From NCBI GenBank assembly GCA_947044405.1, contig CAMRHE010000018.1, positions 6,457,501 through 6,521,500 of the forward strand: 64,000 nt of DNA, in the 5' to 3' direction. Under the pieces are notes generated by a model, which was not told the origin of the DNA, ran no database searches, and worked only from the letters and a program-made list of their open reading frames with translations. Each line of letters starts with the position of its first letter. Position 1 is the stretch's first letter. A program made the position numbers and the translations under genes. Below, piece after piece: positions 48,780 through 59,647 of the stretch. Source of the stretch: Leptodactylus fallax (taxonomy: Eukaryota > Chordata > Amphibia > Anura > Leptodactylidae).

Positions 48780-49010
48780 CAGCTGCAAGAGGCAAGGGCA
48801 GCCTGCTCTAAGAGGGGAGGGGAGCTGACAATTTACACTTCATTTCCAAGCCACATCACTTTATTATTGAGGATTACCTCTTAATCCTATTGCCATTGTC
48901 AGGATTATGTAATTAAATCCCTGTCACCTCCATTACAGTATCATTGTATTCCTCTGGATTTTATGTGCATACAAAGGAAAATTAGATTTCTTTAATTTTT
49001 TTTTGTCAGA
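48780..49010. promoter_or_regulatory. Candidate enhancer I: cluster of OTX/PITX-type sites
   Basis: Within 45 bases there are three K50 homeodomain sites, GGATTA (48871-48876), TAATCC (48882-48887) and GGATTA (48902-48907), plus TAATTA (48910-48915). Ttattattga precedes them and agatttctttaatt follows. It lies 5 kb downstream of mab21l2. OTX-type input would fit mab21l2's eye and midbrain expression, but that link is inference. Confidence 0.45.
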
Positions 49011-50091
49011 CCTTTCACACTTCTGAAACCATGTGTCCCTCTTATAATCCTGAACTAAAGCAAATCTATTTGTAATATTGTAAATGTGTGTTACAGCAAT
49101 ATTAGACTTATATTGTAGTAAACATAGGATGTGCTAGTCAATAAAAATAATAAAATAAATATTGGGGATTGTACATGTTCAGGGAATAGAGAGAGTTCTA
49201 CATACAATTCCTATACCACATTATTCTAGCCAATGGCTCACCATAAAAGGTGAGAGACTATTTTAAAACTTTTGAAAATATGTCATCCATTATGTGACAT
49301 GAAGAGAAAAAAAAAGCTACATCTTTAAAGTATGCAAAAAAGTATCAAAAACATATGATGGCAAACAACTCTTCTCAGTGTGTGACATTTTCCTCATACA
49401 TGGTGAAATGCTGTAATGCAGATGTGTTTTATACACAACCCCCCAATGTGTTCATTCAGCACAACCTTGTATAGAACCTACACAGTACAATAAACGAAAT
49501 GCTATTATCACTACATTTATATACATATACAAGGTAATGTGAAGGCTGGCATGGGAGGTGAATAATTATAATACTTCTTCACTTCATCATCTTCTATGCA
49601 CTGAGAAGATGCTTTATATGTTGTCCTCATGGCTGATGGAGGAAACTGCACATACAAGATCAGACCCTCAGCTGCTTGGATTATTCACTGTCAATGAATT
49701 TTAAAGTTGCAGTATGGCACACCACATAACTCTCTCTGGGGAATTAAATGGCTTTTAGAGACCCATGTGCAGGATAGGGCTGCAGTAGTGTGGGGGAGGG
49801 GCTGCTGCAGCAAAAACTGTCTCTTCTGAAACATAACAGGTATGTCTTTGTACCTGTTAAAATTATATATATATATATATATTAGGAGAATACAGATACC
49901 ACTGAAAATGTCTAAAGCAAATATGGCTCATTTTAAATTTTCCTTCTGCAGTACAATTAAATTATTGTACCACCAAATCTCCAGGAATAGTGTAGTTACC
50001 CTCCCTTTATATGGTGTTTTGCCAATACTAATATACTTATTATTGTATTGAGTAAAATATAAAAATGTTTAGGCTAAACTAGGCCATAATG

Positions 50092-50149
<58 letters not shown>

Positions 50150-50333
50150 CAAACACACACACACACACAAAATGAACTTATTTCCTCAGCCTGTCACTCA
50201 TCTATTATATTGTATGCCACTACCAAGTGTCTCATAAGCAAGCAAAATGCATTTCTCTGCACACATACTCTAGTCTACTACTATGGCTGCAGATGAACAG
50301 GCTACAGACTCTGTAATAAAGGATACAAGTATA
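49011..50333. other. LRBA intronic DNA
   Basis: 49540-49830 is moderately complex (ggtgaataattataatac, gcttggattattcact) and might be another regulatory block. Otherwise AT-rich. Confidence 0.35.
50104..50169 (+). repeat. (TA)n/(CA)n microsatellite
   Basis: About 20 TA units followed by CA units. Confidence 0.95.
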
Positions 50334-50453
50334 CTTAAAGAGGACCAGACACCTCTCCTGACATGTCAGTTTTAAATAAATACATGTTTTCCCCATAACC
50401 ATTCTGGAGCATTACACTGTTCCTGTTATTTCAACTGGAAATTTCTGTATATA

Positions 50454-50809
50454 CAATAATGTGCAAAAGTTTTAGGCCGGTTTATGACAAATGCTGCAAA
50501 GTAAGGATTCTTTCAAAAACAGAAGTAGTTTTAAAAGTGTTGGTCAGGGATTTATTTATGGTCAGTTCTTAGGATAGGCCATAAATATCTGAACCGTGGG
50601 GGTCAGCAAGCAACCCCTGCAGCTGTACAGGGCCACTTCCAATACTGCTACTATACACAGCACAGAGCTGGAAGCTGTTGGCTCCCTGCCCTGTGTAGTG
50701 GTAGAGTGCTGTTACTGCAGATCAACTCCCTTTAAGATCAATGCAATGTAAGGCAGTCTTAATTTACAGCATTCTCTCCACGTCTGCCTTAAACTTTTGC
50801 ACGGTACTG
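50454..50809 (+). mobile_element. Non-autonomous Tc1-type remnant, nested
   Basis: It is flanked by TA on both sides. The left end is caataatgtgcaaaagtttt and the right end is aaacttttgcacggtactg, the same ends as the element at 34737. The centre (about 50540-50745) is an unrelated frog-type repeat with ggataggccataaatatctg, perhaps a further insertion. Confidence 0.7.
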
Positions 50810-50845
50810 TATTGGGTGGTACCATTCCCCAAGTCAAAGGGGTGA

Positions 50846-50898
50846 CTTGTAAAGTGCTGCGGAATATGTTGGTGCTATATAAATAAAGTTATTATTAT
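50846..50898 (+). repeat. LINE-type 3' tail, nested
   Basis: gtgctgcggaatatgttgg followed by tgctatataaataaa and a TTATTATTA tail is the same 3' end as the LINE at 35345-36358. Only the last ~50 bases are present, as expected for a severely 5'-truncated insertion. Confidence 0.7.
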
Positions 50899-52282
50899 GA
50901 TCCTGGTAACGCTCAATTTATTCATAAATTTCTAGAAGCATTAGCAGAAAAACATCGCAATGCAGGAGTTCTTAGAGAAGATGCTCTAGAATTGCTATAT
51001 TATGGGGAATAAAATATTTACTAAGACACACGTCAGCAATGGTGACAAATTCTCTTCAGATGACATTTTATATCAAAATGCTATTTTTTTTTTTTTTTTT
51101 TTTTACAAATAATTTGAGACTTCTACAATACATCTATTGTAGGTTTCTTATGGCTGCTCATCAATATTCATTATGGGTTTTACCTCACCCAGTATGCTGG
51201 TATCATATGCAGCATTTGTTTTGTGAAAAAAGTCAAAAGTTTTTCTGGTAGTTTTTTGCTCCAAAGCCAGAAGTGGTTTTTAAAGGTATGGAAAATATAA
51301 TGGCAGTAATAATACTTCTTCCTGCTGGCTTCACAAACTGGTGGTATCTTTCCAAAAATGCTTCATTTACATGCTACTAACACACTGTCCTGTCATGTGA
51401 CCTTACGTTCATAGTTGAACAACAATGAAAGCCATTGGTCAGTATAGTACAAAGCCTACTATACTCATTCTGGCCATATTTACACAGACTGTTTGTGGAG
51501 TTTTTGTTATTTTCCTATTAGAAGAATATACATGCAAAAATGATGAATATCTTTACACACCATTTTGGTTGGTGGCCTTTCTTTTGGTTTATTTGTGGTC
51601 TGCAGTATTTTATTCAAAATGCAGCATGCTGGTATTCTTCTACATCAACTTGAATAAGGATTTTAATATGCCTTAAAAAAATTCCTTGTTTAAAAAAAAC
51701 CTCCACCAATTAAAAGCAGTACCAAAAACGTCAACTTCAAAAAATTGCAGATTTTTTTAGGACATTTTTTTTTTTTAAAGGTGCCAAAAAATATGAATAA
51801 AAAAAAACAATGTTGTTCAGTCCCTGACCTTAGAATATATTGTGTGACAATAATGAAGATAATAAAAAATGGAGGCAGATGTCCTTTACATTAGATTATG
51901 AATTCCACTAGGTAGAGGGACTGATGTGAGTGTAAATTACATTTCAGGTTCAATACCAGATACTATGACCATAAGCATGACCAATGTGAGTGAAGAGGAG
52001 TTAAAATCATAAACTATAATGACGGTATCTAAGAGCTTTAGATCAGGTTCAATAAAGATCAGTCAAAAGATACTAATGGCAAGGGAAGATTATGTGGATG
52101 TACCTAATACTTAACACAGTTTTGTTTGCAGAGGATGAAGAATATAACAGGAAACCCTGTAGGTAGAGAAATCTGAACCAGGGCTAGAATTTGGCTTTCC
52201 ATATTTAAAAAATAAAAACAAATGGCAAGGGCAGGCAGTACAATAGGTATCATCATATTGGCAGAGTTAGCTTTCAATTTAC

Positions 52283-52429
52283 CTGTCAGGTTTTCCAAGT
52301 CCTTCTCCTCTAATGATGACAAGGTGTCATCATCTCCTTCCAGAAGGCTATCGCTCTCAGATATCTGCCCTCCCACAACCTGACTCTTGATTGACTGTTT
52401 TCCTTTCACAATAGCATTTTCTTCTGGAT
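52283..52429 (-). CDS. lrba: LRBA exon: acidic linker upstream of the PH domain
   Basis: This internal exon of 147 bases is read on the minus strand, between acceptor tttcattttag (next to 52430) and donor CAG|GTAAAT (52282-52277). The peptide runs from PEENAIVKGKQSIKSQ through SLLEGDDDTLSSLEEKDLEN to LT and ends with the first base of a Gly codon, which the 46390 exon completes (LTG|PVSLS). It is a polar, acidic, serine-rich stretch that looks disordered and probably links the upstream helical repeats to the PH-BEACH module. The assignment rests mainly on the perfect phase match (1 to 1) and the continuous LENLTGPVSLST across the junction, plus my recollection of a similar SLLEGDDDTLSS segment in LRBA. 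Confidence 0.85.
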
Positions 52430-52867
52430 CTAAAATGAAAGTAAAGAAAACATCTGTAAGTGGTAAGAACGACAAACATATCACACACCACAATAACACC
52501 ACCTGTAACTCAATAATTGTGCATCTGTAATCTGCACTACAGTATATACATGTCTGATATAAACAGGATTATACTGATTTATACAGTGAGTCTATAAATG
52601 TGCACAGGTAATGTGGTACAGTATTTGGTGATCTGATTTTTCTTTCATAATAACCCTTTCAGTGCAAAAAAATTACAGATAAAAAATAAATTTCACCTTG
52701 TCGATCATAATATCTTGAAATAAATGGTGTGTAAAATATATTTTTATTTCTACATCACTATTATACTCAGCTTGTGGAGTATATTTATACATCTGGTTTT
52801 CCCAACGACTGCTTGCAGTACCACCTTCCTAGATCTTGCTTGCTGAGGTTCATAGGTCAACTGGCAT

Positions 52868-52869
52868 AT

Positions 52870-52911
<42 letters not shown>
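52868..52911 (+). repeat. (TA)n microsatellite
   Basis: About 22 TA units, 440 bases upstream (in LRBA sense) of the linker exon. Confidence 0.95.
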
Positions 52912-52915
<4 letters not shown>

Positions 52916-53249
52916 CATTTTTTTTAGCAGTTTTCCAAATCCGTACAATAGGGGCCAAATTCTTCAGACATAATATAAGCATTCCATGATAGACTCTGTG
53001 AGATGTTTCTTCTATAGACATATGAAAGTCAGCCAAATGGGTCAAAAAACAGTTTAGCTGACCAAAAGCTATAGACCAAATGTATCAAGTACCATAAAAT
53101 GTATTCAAAAAGCTGAACTGGGCAGTTATAAATATCCCAGTAACACTGAAATTAAACCTGATGAGGATCCATACAAGAAAATCATCAATTACCTGCTTAT
53201 CTTAGACTAAGCAATGACTAGTCAATATTATCGAGTCTGAAAATATGTA

Positions 53250-54852
53250 CAGTGGGGAAAAAAAAAGTATTTAGTCAGCCACCAATTGTGCAAGTTCTCC
53301 CACTTAAAAAGATGAGAGAGGCCTGTAATGGACATCATAAGTAGACCTCAACTATGAGAGACAAAATGAGAAAACAAATCCAGAAAATCACATTGTCTGA
53401 TTTTCAAAGAATTTATTTGCAAATTATGGTGGAAAAGTATTTGGTCACCTACAAACAAGCAAGATTTCTGGCTCTCACAGACCTGTAACTTCTTCTTTAA
53501 GAGGCTCCTCTGTCCTCCACTCATTACCTGTAGTAATGGCACCTGTTTGACATTGTTAACAGAATAAAAGACACCTGTCCACAACCTCAAACAGTCACAC
53601 TCCAAACTCCACTATGGGGAAGACCAAAGAGCTGTGGAAGGACACCAGAAACAAAATTGTAGACCTGCACCAGGCTGGGAAGACTAAATCTGCAATAGGC
53701 AAGCAGCTTGGTGTGAAGAAATCAACTGTGGGAGCAATAATTAGAAAATGGAAGACATACAAGACCACTGATAATCTCCCTCGATAAGGGGCTCCACGCA
53801 AAATCTCACCCCGTGGGGTCAAAATGATCACAAGAACGGTGAGCAAAAATCCCAGAACCACACGGGGGGACCTAGTGAATGACCTGCAGAAAGCTGGGAC
53901 TAATGTAACAAAGGCTACCGTCAGTAACACACTACGCCGCCAGGGACTCAGATCCTTCAGTGCCAGACGTGTCCCCCTGCTTAAGCCAGTACATATCCGG
54001 GCCCATCTGAAGTTTTCTAGAGAGTATTTGGCTGTTCCAGAAGAGTTTTGGGAGAATGTCATATGGTCAGATGAAACCAAAGTAGAACTGTTTGGTAGAA
54101 ACACAAGTCGTCATGTTTGGAGGAGAGTGAATGCTGAGTTGCATCCAAAGAACACCATACCTACTGTGAAGCATGGGGGTGGCAACATCATGCTTTGGGG
54201 CTGTTTCTCTGCAAAGGGACCAGGACGACTGATCCATGTACATGAAAGAATGAATGGGGCCATGTATCGTGAGATTTTGAGTGCAAACCTCCTTCCATCA
54301 GCAAGGGCATTGAAGATGAAATGTGGCTGGGTCTTTCAGTATGACAATGATCCCAAGCACACCACCAGGGCAACGAAGGAGTGGCTTCGTAAGAAGCATT
54401 TCAAGGTCCTGGAGTGGCCTAGCCAGTCTCCAGATCTCAACCCCATAGAAAACCTTTGGAGGGAGTTGAAAGTCCGTGTTGCCCAGCGACAGCCCCAAAA
54501 CATCACTGCTCTACAGGAGATCTGGATGGAGGAATGGGCCAACATACCAGCAACAGTGTGTGCCAACCTTGTGAAGACTTACAGAAAACGTTTGACCTCT
54601 GTCATTGCCAACAAAGGATATATAACAAAGTATTGAGATGAACTTTTGTTATTGACCAAATACTTATTTTCCACCATAATTTGCAAATAAATTCTTTAAA
54701 AATCAGACAATGTGATTTTCTGGATTTGTTTTCTCATTTTGTCTCTCTTAGTTGAGGTCTATCTATGATGACAATTACAGGCCGGCCTCATCTTTTTAAG
54801 TGGGAGAACTTGCACAATTGGTGGCTGACTAAATACTTCTTTTCCCCCACTG
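53250..54852 (+). mobile_element. Tc1-like DNA transposon, nearly intact
   Basis: The element is 1603 bases, flanked by TA (53248-53249 and 54853-54854), with inverted repeats of about 200 bases. The left arm is 53250 to about 53455 (cagtgggg..., tatttagtcagccaccaa) and the right arm is about 54650 to 54852 (the reverse complement, ending cccccactg). The arms differ at few positions apart from A-run length. It lies in the LRBA intron upstream of the linker exon, on the strand opposite LRBA. The low divergence and single coding defect point to a recent insertion. Confidence 0.95.
53614..54636 (+). pseudogene. Tc1-like transposase with one nonsense codon
   Basis: The frame is 340 codons from ATG 53614 to TGA 54634-54636, the full family length. 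It is interrupted only by TAA at codon 58 (53785-53787), where relatives usually have Ser or Thr ([15 protein letters not shown]). The parts in order are an N-terminal helix-turn-helix (about residues 5-50, [20 protein letters not shown]), the stop, a second helix-turn-helix with a GRPR-like hinge (about 59-125), and the catalytic domain with D153 (WSDETK), D244 (QYDNDPKHT) and E279 (SPDLNPIEN). The spacing is DD34E and all three acidic residues are intact. Translation restarting at Met 71 would lack the first DNA-binding helices. It could be an intact gene with a sequencing error. Confidence 0.93.
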
Positions 54853-54854
54853 TA

Positions 54855-55179
54855 AGTGCATGGATACCCACAAAAAAAAAAAAAAAGCCATTTGTTGACC
54901 TTTTATTTGGCAGAGGCCTGTACATGAACAGCTACAGATGTGCCCAACAGCCCTCATCTGCTGTTCTACACTAAAACGAAAATACAAAGGAAAAGTCTAG
55001 AACAACCCCGAGGCTTGTATTGCATACTTTCAATCAAGAGGTGCTAGGAAAAATGTCCTCCCCCCTCGTGAGAACACTTGTCTTTACATAAATAAAACTC
55101 CCCAAAGCTACAAGGCTTCCATGTGAGGAGGAGAGCCCCTAATACAGCTAGAAATGAAACACCATTCCAGTATGTCAAG
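54855..55179. other. LRBA intronic DNA right of the Tc1 insertion
   Basis: An A-run follows the transposon. No gene or repeat boundary recognised. Confidence 0.45.
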
Positions 55180-55530
55180 GTAGCATATGTGCAACATTTT
55201 GCAATTGTTCAACCTGAGCCGAGAAACCCCTTGTCATGGAAAATATGCAGCTTATTGATATTTGGAATGGTTTTCCTGTAATTAACTCCCCCTTGAGGAT
55301 TTTAAGTTAGCAGCAGTGAAATTACCAACATTGCTTTAATACACACCACATGGGCCGGGGCCTTTCCCAAATCTCAGTGGCCTAATAGCGCTGTGCCACA
55401 GGAGTTTCTTTTCTTTCCTCCAGTAATTAGACGGCGCTCCCCCAAACACAAATTAAAGGATAATGATTGTGTTTAGAAGTGGCCATAAAATATCTGCAGC
55501 TTTACAAACCAAGTCTAGACTTTATAGGTT
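55180..55530. promoter_or_regulatory. Candidate conserved noncoding element J
   Basis: Complex sequence with cctgtaattaactcc (TAATTA at 55279), gaaattaccaacattgcttt, gccagtaattag-like ccagtaattagacggc (TAATTA at 55424) and ggataatgattgtg. It has more GC and fewer simple repeats than its flanks. Confidence 0.42.
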
Positions 55531-57272
55531 TAGCCATCATCTCAGAAGATGTCAACATTTCCTCTTCAAGATCTGAATGTTCTTATACTACAATCTCCCC
55601 AAATTCTGCCCCGAGGCTCCATTCATCTACATCATAATCGGATCCACTTTCCCTTTAAGATGACTGTTGCTTTGTTAGATATTCCTGTACTGCTGCAGAT
55701 GAGATCAGACCGACTTGCAGCAATGCTATTTGTGTAATGGAATCTATTTTTTTTCCATTGTTTTTTTTTTTTCCCAAAATGTAGCACGCACAATATGTTT
55801 GCCACATATAGGACATTCAGGACTCTTAGAAACTCTTATGACTTTAGGAAAAATGAAACCCAAACAGATCATGAATGAATGTCCTTTGTTTTTGTACAAT
55901 GAATAATAATGAATGAATAATCAGTAATAAAGATTTATTCTGAATGAAGAATAAAATAGGTTACAGGGCTCCGAGTACCAGACCTTCCTGTGATCGGATA
56001 TTTAATAATTCAGAAAGTCACTGTGTTACTGCAACAAAGTTTTTTTTTCTAAAATCTAACCTTTTCACTTATAATTAGGTTTTAAAAATTTCACAAATAA
56101 TAAAAAAAACTAGCAGGTTACAAAGAGCAATGATTTTAATTTTTTCCAGAAACTGATTCATATTTGCAACACAGTCCTGACATGTATAGAAACACTCTCT
56201 CCAAATCTTCTACCCATGGTGTGTAGCTTGCTCACTTCTGATCATTCTTACATCATTCTGAAAGCACATTTCTTTATATCTGCAATAAGAAATCATTTTT
56301 TCGGCAGTGTTCACAGACTTAGCATTGCAGATTTGCTCTATTAGTGAATGGGGAGAAATAAAACTCCTTTCCCTGCACTGTTTTATAGAGGGATCTGTAT
56401 CATGAAATTGTGGTCAAAGGGTGTTCTTTATGTGGAATTTCTCCCCCATTAAATAGGAAAATAAAACAAAAAAACACAAGTTATAGCACAAAGCACAATA
56501 TCAGCTCAGGTAATAACTACCAAGTTCAGGTCAATGCCATGGATAAAAAGGTACTGCAGTAGAAGTGAAACTGTGAAATTTCTAGTGACTGATACCTACA
56601 GACAATAACCAGGAACCGAAACGGGCCTCAACATTGTTTTTCCCCAGCACGGTTGTGGAGTCCATACGCCAAACCACCAACTATTTTTGCACAGCCAGAT
56701 TCAGATTACCCTGTCTGCTCTAACTCCAACTCCTTCATAAAGTGATGAAAGCCATGATCAGACAGAAGCAGTAAGAATCCGCATTTCCAGCACTAGTTTT
56801 AAATTCTTCAGTGTGCAGAAAGAATTGATGGAAAAAAAACGACTACTATTGCTACTTCTAGTGAAATCCATGTGCAAGAATGACCAAAAATGTGTATTTT
56901 TTTTTTTTTTTATATAACTAACTCCTTTACCTTCAGATTTCAGTGGGCAGTCTTTTTGTTAGAACTAGTAGATAGCTCCTAGGTGGAAACCGTGCATGTA
57001 CCTGCCACTAGATCAACTAAAGAGGAGCCATAGGTATACAAGTACATGTTGTCAGGTTGGGGGATCTCTGTGTTCTTAACATGGCTGGTTGAGTAAGTAA
57101 AGATAATATCAATGATTATGGAAGATTATTTCCTTATATGTTTCCCACCATACTGTCTTAATGATTTTGTTCACTTGGATTTAGTTCACTTTGTGTGCTT
57201 GCAGTAACTGGGCTCATATAACACCTTCATATGGTAAAATAAGTTCATATTACATTTCCAGTAGGGTGGAAG
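55531..57272. other. LRBA intronic DNA
   Basis: AT-rich with T-runs. 55540-55720 is somewhat complex and may extend candidate element J. No exon found. Confidence 0.4.
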
Positions 57273-57274
57273 TA

Positions 57275-57628
57275 CAGGTGCATCTCAATAAATTAGAATA
57301 TCTTTGAACCGTTCATTCATTTCAGTAATTCAATTCATAATCAGCGTCTTCCATGACTGTGTGTCCTACTGAACCAGACTGAGGGACCATTTAAAGGCTT
57401 AGGAAACCTTGGCAGGTGACACACTGAATATACAATACTGAACTTTTTTACAATATTCTAATTTTCTTAGATTTGGGTTTTCATTACCTGTAATCCATAA
57501 TCAACATTTACAGAAATAGAACACTCTGTGTGTAAAGAATCTAGAAAATATAGGAGGTCTCTTTTTTAATGTAATTACTGAAATAAACAAACGTTTCAAA
57601 GATATTCTAATTTATTGAGATGCACCTG
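57275..57628. mobile_element. Tc1/mariner-type MITE
   Basis: TA flanks both ends (57273-57274 and 57629-57630). The left end is caggtgcatctcaataaatt and the right end is its near-perfect inverse, ending gagatgcacctg. At 354 bases it has no ORF. Confidence 0.85.
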
Positions 57629-57630
57629 TA

Positions 57631-59582
57631 TTTATTTAATAGTATGTATTCTATCTGAACCATGTATGGTATTACACAAAATGCATTCCTTACATACCCT
57701 GCCCCACAACTTCCATATACCTGACTGAAAAAGGAAGCTAGAGTGAAACATCCCACACTATCCCACAATCTATATCGGCATAAGTTCGCCTTGACTGTTT
57801 CTTGTATTTCCTCTATGACATATCTCATTTCGACAAGTTACAGAAATCTTAGGAAGATAAATATTTGGCTTGCTCCTTGTTAAACACTGTACATTTCTTA
57901 ATATATGTAGGTACTGTTCAGGAATTCAGTCACCAACTCTATCTACTATCCATTCATTCCCGTTTTCTACCATACTAGAGGCACCCACTGCTCAAAATCT
58001 TTGGAGGTCATTTTCAGAATGCACAAGAAAACTGCCCAAAAAATCCTATAATACAGTGGGCTACAGTGCTCCATTTAGTACAATGTAACCCTATTCACAA
58101 AACAGGGGATAACTCATTGTAGGGGACTGGAATGCTGATCATGACAATGGGGTCCATGCACCCCCATATGAATAGACTAGCAGATCTTGCATGTGTGCTG
58201 CCACTCCATTTATCTGTGTGGTACTGCAGGAAAGAGGAGAGTACAGTGTACAGCTATGTATAACTGTCACATACATTTAAGCATGTAAGCGTGATGTGCT
58301 GTTAGTTCCATATGGTCACAGGAGGCTCTGGTTCACATGATCAGTCATGGGCCCCAGCAGTCAGATCCCCACCGATCAGACAGTTAACCCCATATACTAT
58401 GGATCGGAATTATATGTAGTAAGAGAACTACCCCTTTAAGGTCATTAACTTAATGAACCATCAGCTCCTGTACATGACCATTTCAGTTTTGGATCTAATT
58501 TAAGTATCCATTTTTTACTTCCATTTTACATCTGCTCCCGATTGCTGTGTCACTATTTTATTGTCTGTGATGCATGTTTTTATTGCTACTTTTTAATTTT
58601 GTCTATCGGCAATGGATCAATGAAAAGTGGACAGTACTCAGATGACATTGAGTTTTTTTTTTCACTGATCCATAGGCTTCATTGAAAAACAGAGCTGAAT
58701 CGGACATGCTCTAAAAACACAGAATGGATACACTGATTTGTAAAAAAAAAAAAAAAAAAAAGTCACGTTTACATGAGCCCACAGGAAAGCACAGATTTGC
58801 GGAGTGCTGTCCATTTAAAAAATTGAAGGCATTCAGATCATAAAAACTGTAGTGTGCATTGACCCTAAGGATTTTCAAATTCAAGTCAGCAAACTATGCA
58901 CTGTTTCACAACTGTTTGTAATCTGCATCTCATTTACAGAATATAGGTTCAAATAAGAGACAGTCTATAGCTTGCTTAGGGATACTCAGCAGTTGTTGGG
59001 GATCTAAATTTTCTACACTATTTTTATAGATCATGCTTGTTGAAAATTCAGTTGATCGTACACTATTAAGGTGTAAGTGGTTCTGTTACATTAGAGGGTC
59101 AATTCCAATTCAGTTGATACCTGCTAAAACTAGGGAAAGGATTAGCTCAGGAAGCCTAGATCAGAGTTGAAGTGCTCAGTAAATTAATCAGAGAATGGAC
59201 CATCACACCTGATGCCATACACGTCAAACAAAGAAAAACAGTGTAGTAATTTACTGTTAGCCTATAGAACACACACACACACACACACACCTTCCCTATG
59301 ACTTCGCTTATATTGGTTTCAATTCTTAGGGAGAATGCAAAGACAGACTAGGTATACAAGACAGTCTTGAGAAAAATGCGCTAGAGCCCATGTTACTACA
59401 TTAAAAAGGATTGGAAACTTCGGAAAACACTCATATACCACATCATGGCAGTTTGCGTTAACAGAAGGGAGAGGACCTTTGCTCAGGGACCTCATCTCCT
59501 GACCAAAGGTTTTGCTCCTGGTGGTGTAAAAATCTTTTTCATCTTGTATACTACAAATTACAACCTGTTCTCCCATTCCCTA
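57631..59582. other. LRBA intronic DNA with repeat fragments
   Basis: About 58095-58440 has cacaaaacaggggataactc and ends ctacccctttaaggtc, suggesting another frog inverted-repeat element. A (CA)n run lies at 59269-59290. Confidence 0.4.
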
Positions 59583-59583
59583 A

Positions 59584-59637
59584 TAGCTCAGGTGTTATTA
59601 GCTTGATTCCCAAGCAAAAGGTCACTGGTTTAAATCA
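59584..59637 (+). promoter_or_regulatory. tRNA-like A/B boxes ahead of the transposase
   Basis: tagctcaggtg (59584-59594) resembles a pol III A box and ggtttaaatca (59627-59637) matches 9 of 11 positions of the B-box consensus GGTTCGAATCC. The spacing suits a tRNA-type promoter. Between them gctt...aagc can form a short hairpin. It lies 10 bases before the transposase ATG. It is not a functional tRNA gene: the acceptor stem is absent and the anticodon arm is poor. Confidence 0.5.
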
Positions 59638-59647
59638 AGGAATAGTC

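Larger units (their letters stand above)
50334..51058 (+). mobile_element. Inverted-repeat element carrying two nested insertions
   Basis: The left end, cttaaagaggaccagacacc and ctctcctgacatgtc, matches the element at 33570, and the right end near 51030-51058 is its decayed inverse. Inside it sit a Tc1-type remnant (50454-50809) and a LINE-type 3' tail (50846-50898). The host element is therefore the oldest of the three. Confidence 0.65.
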
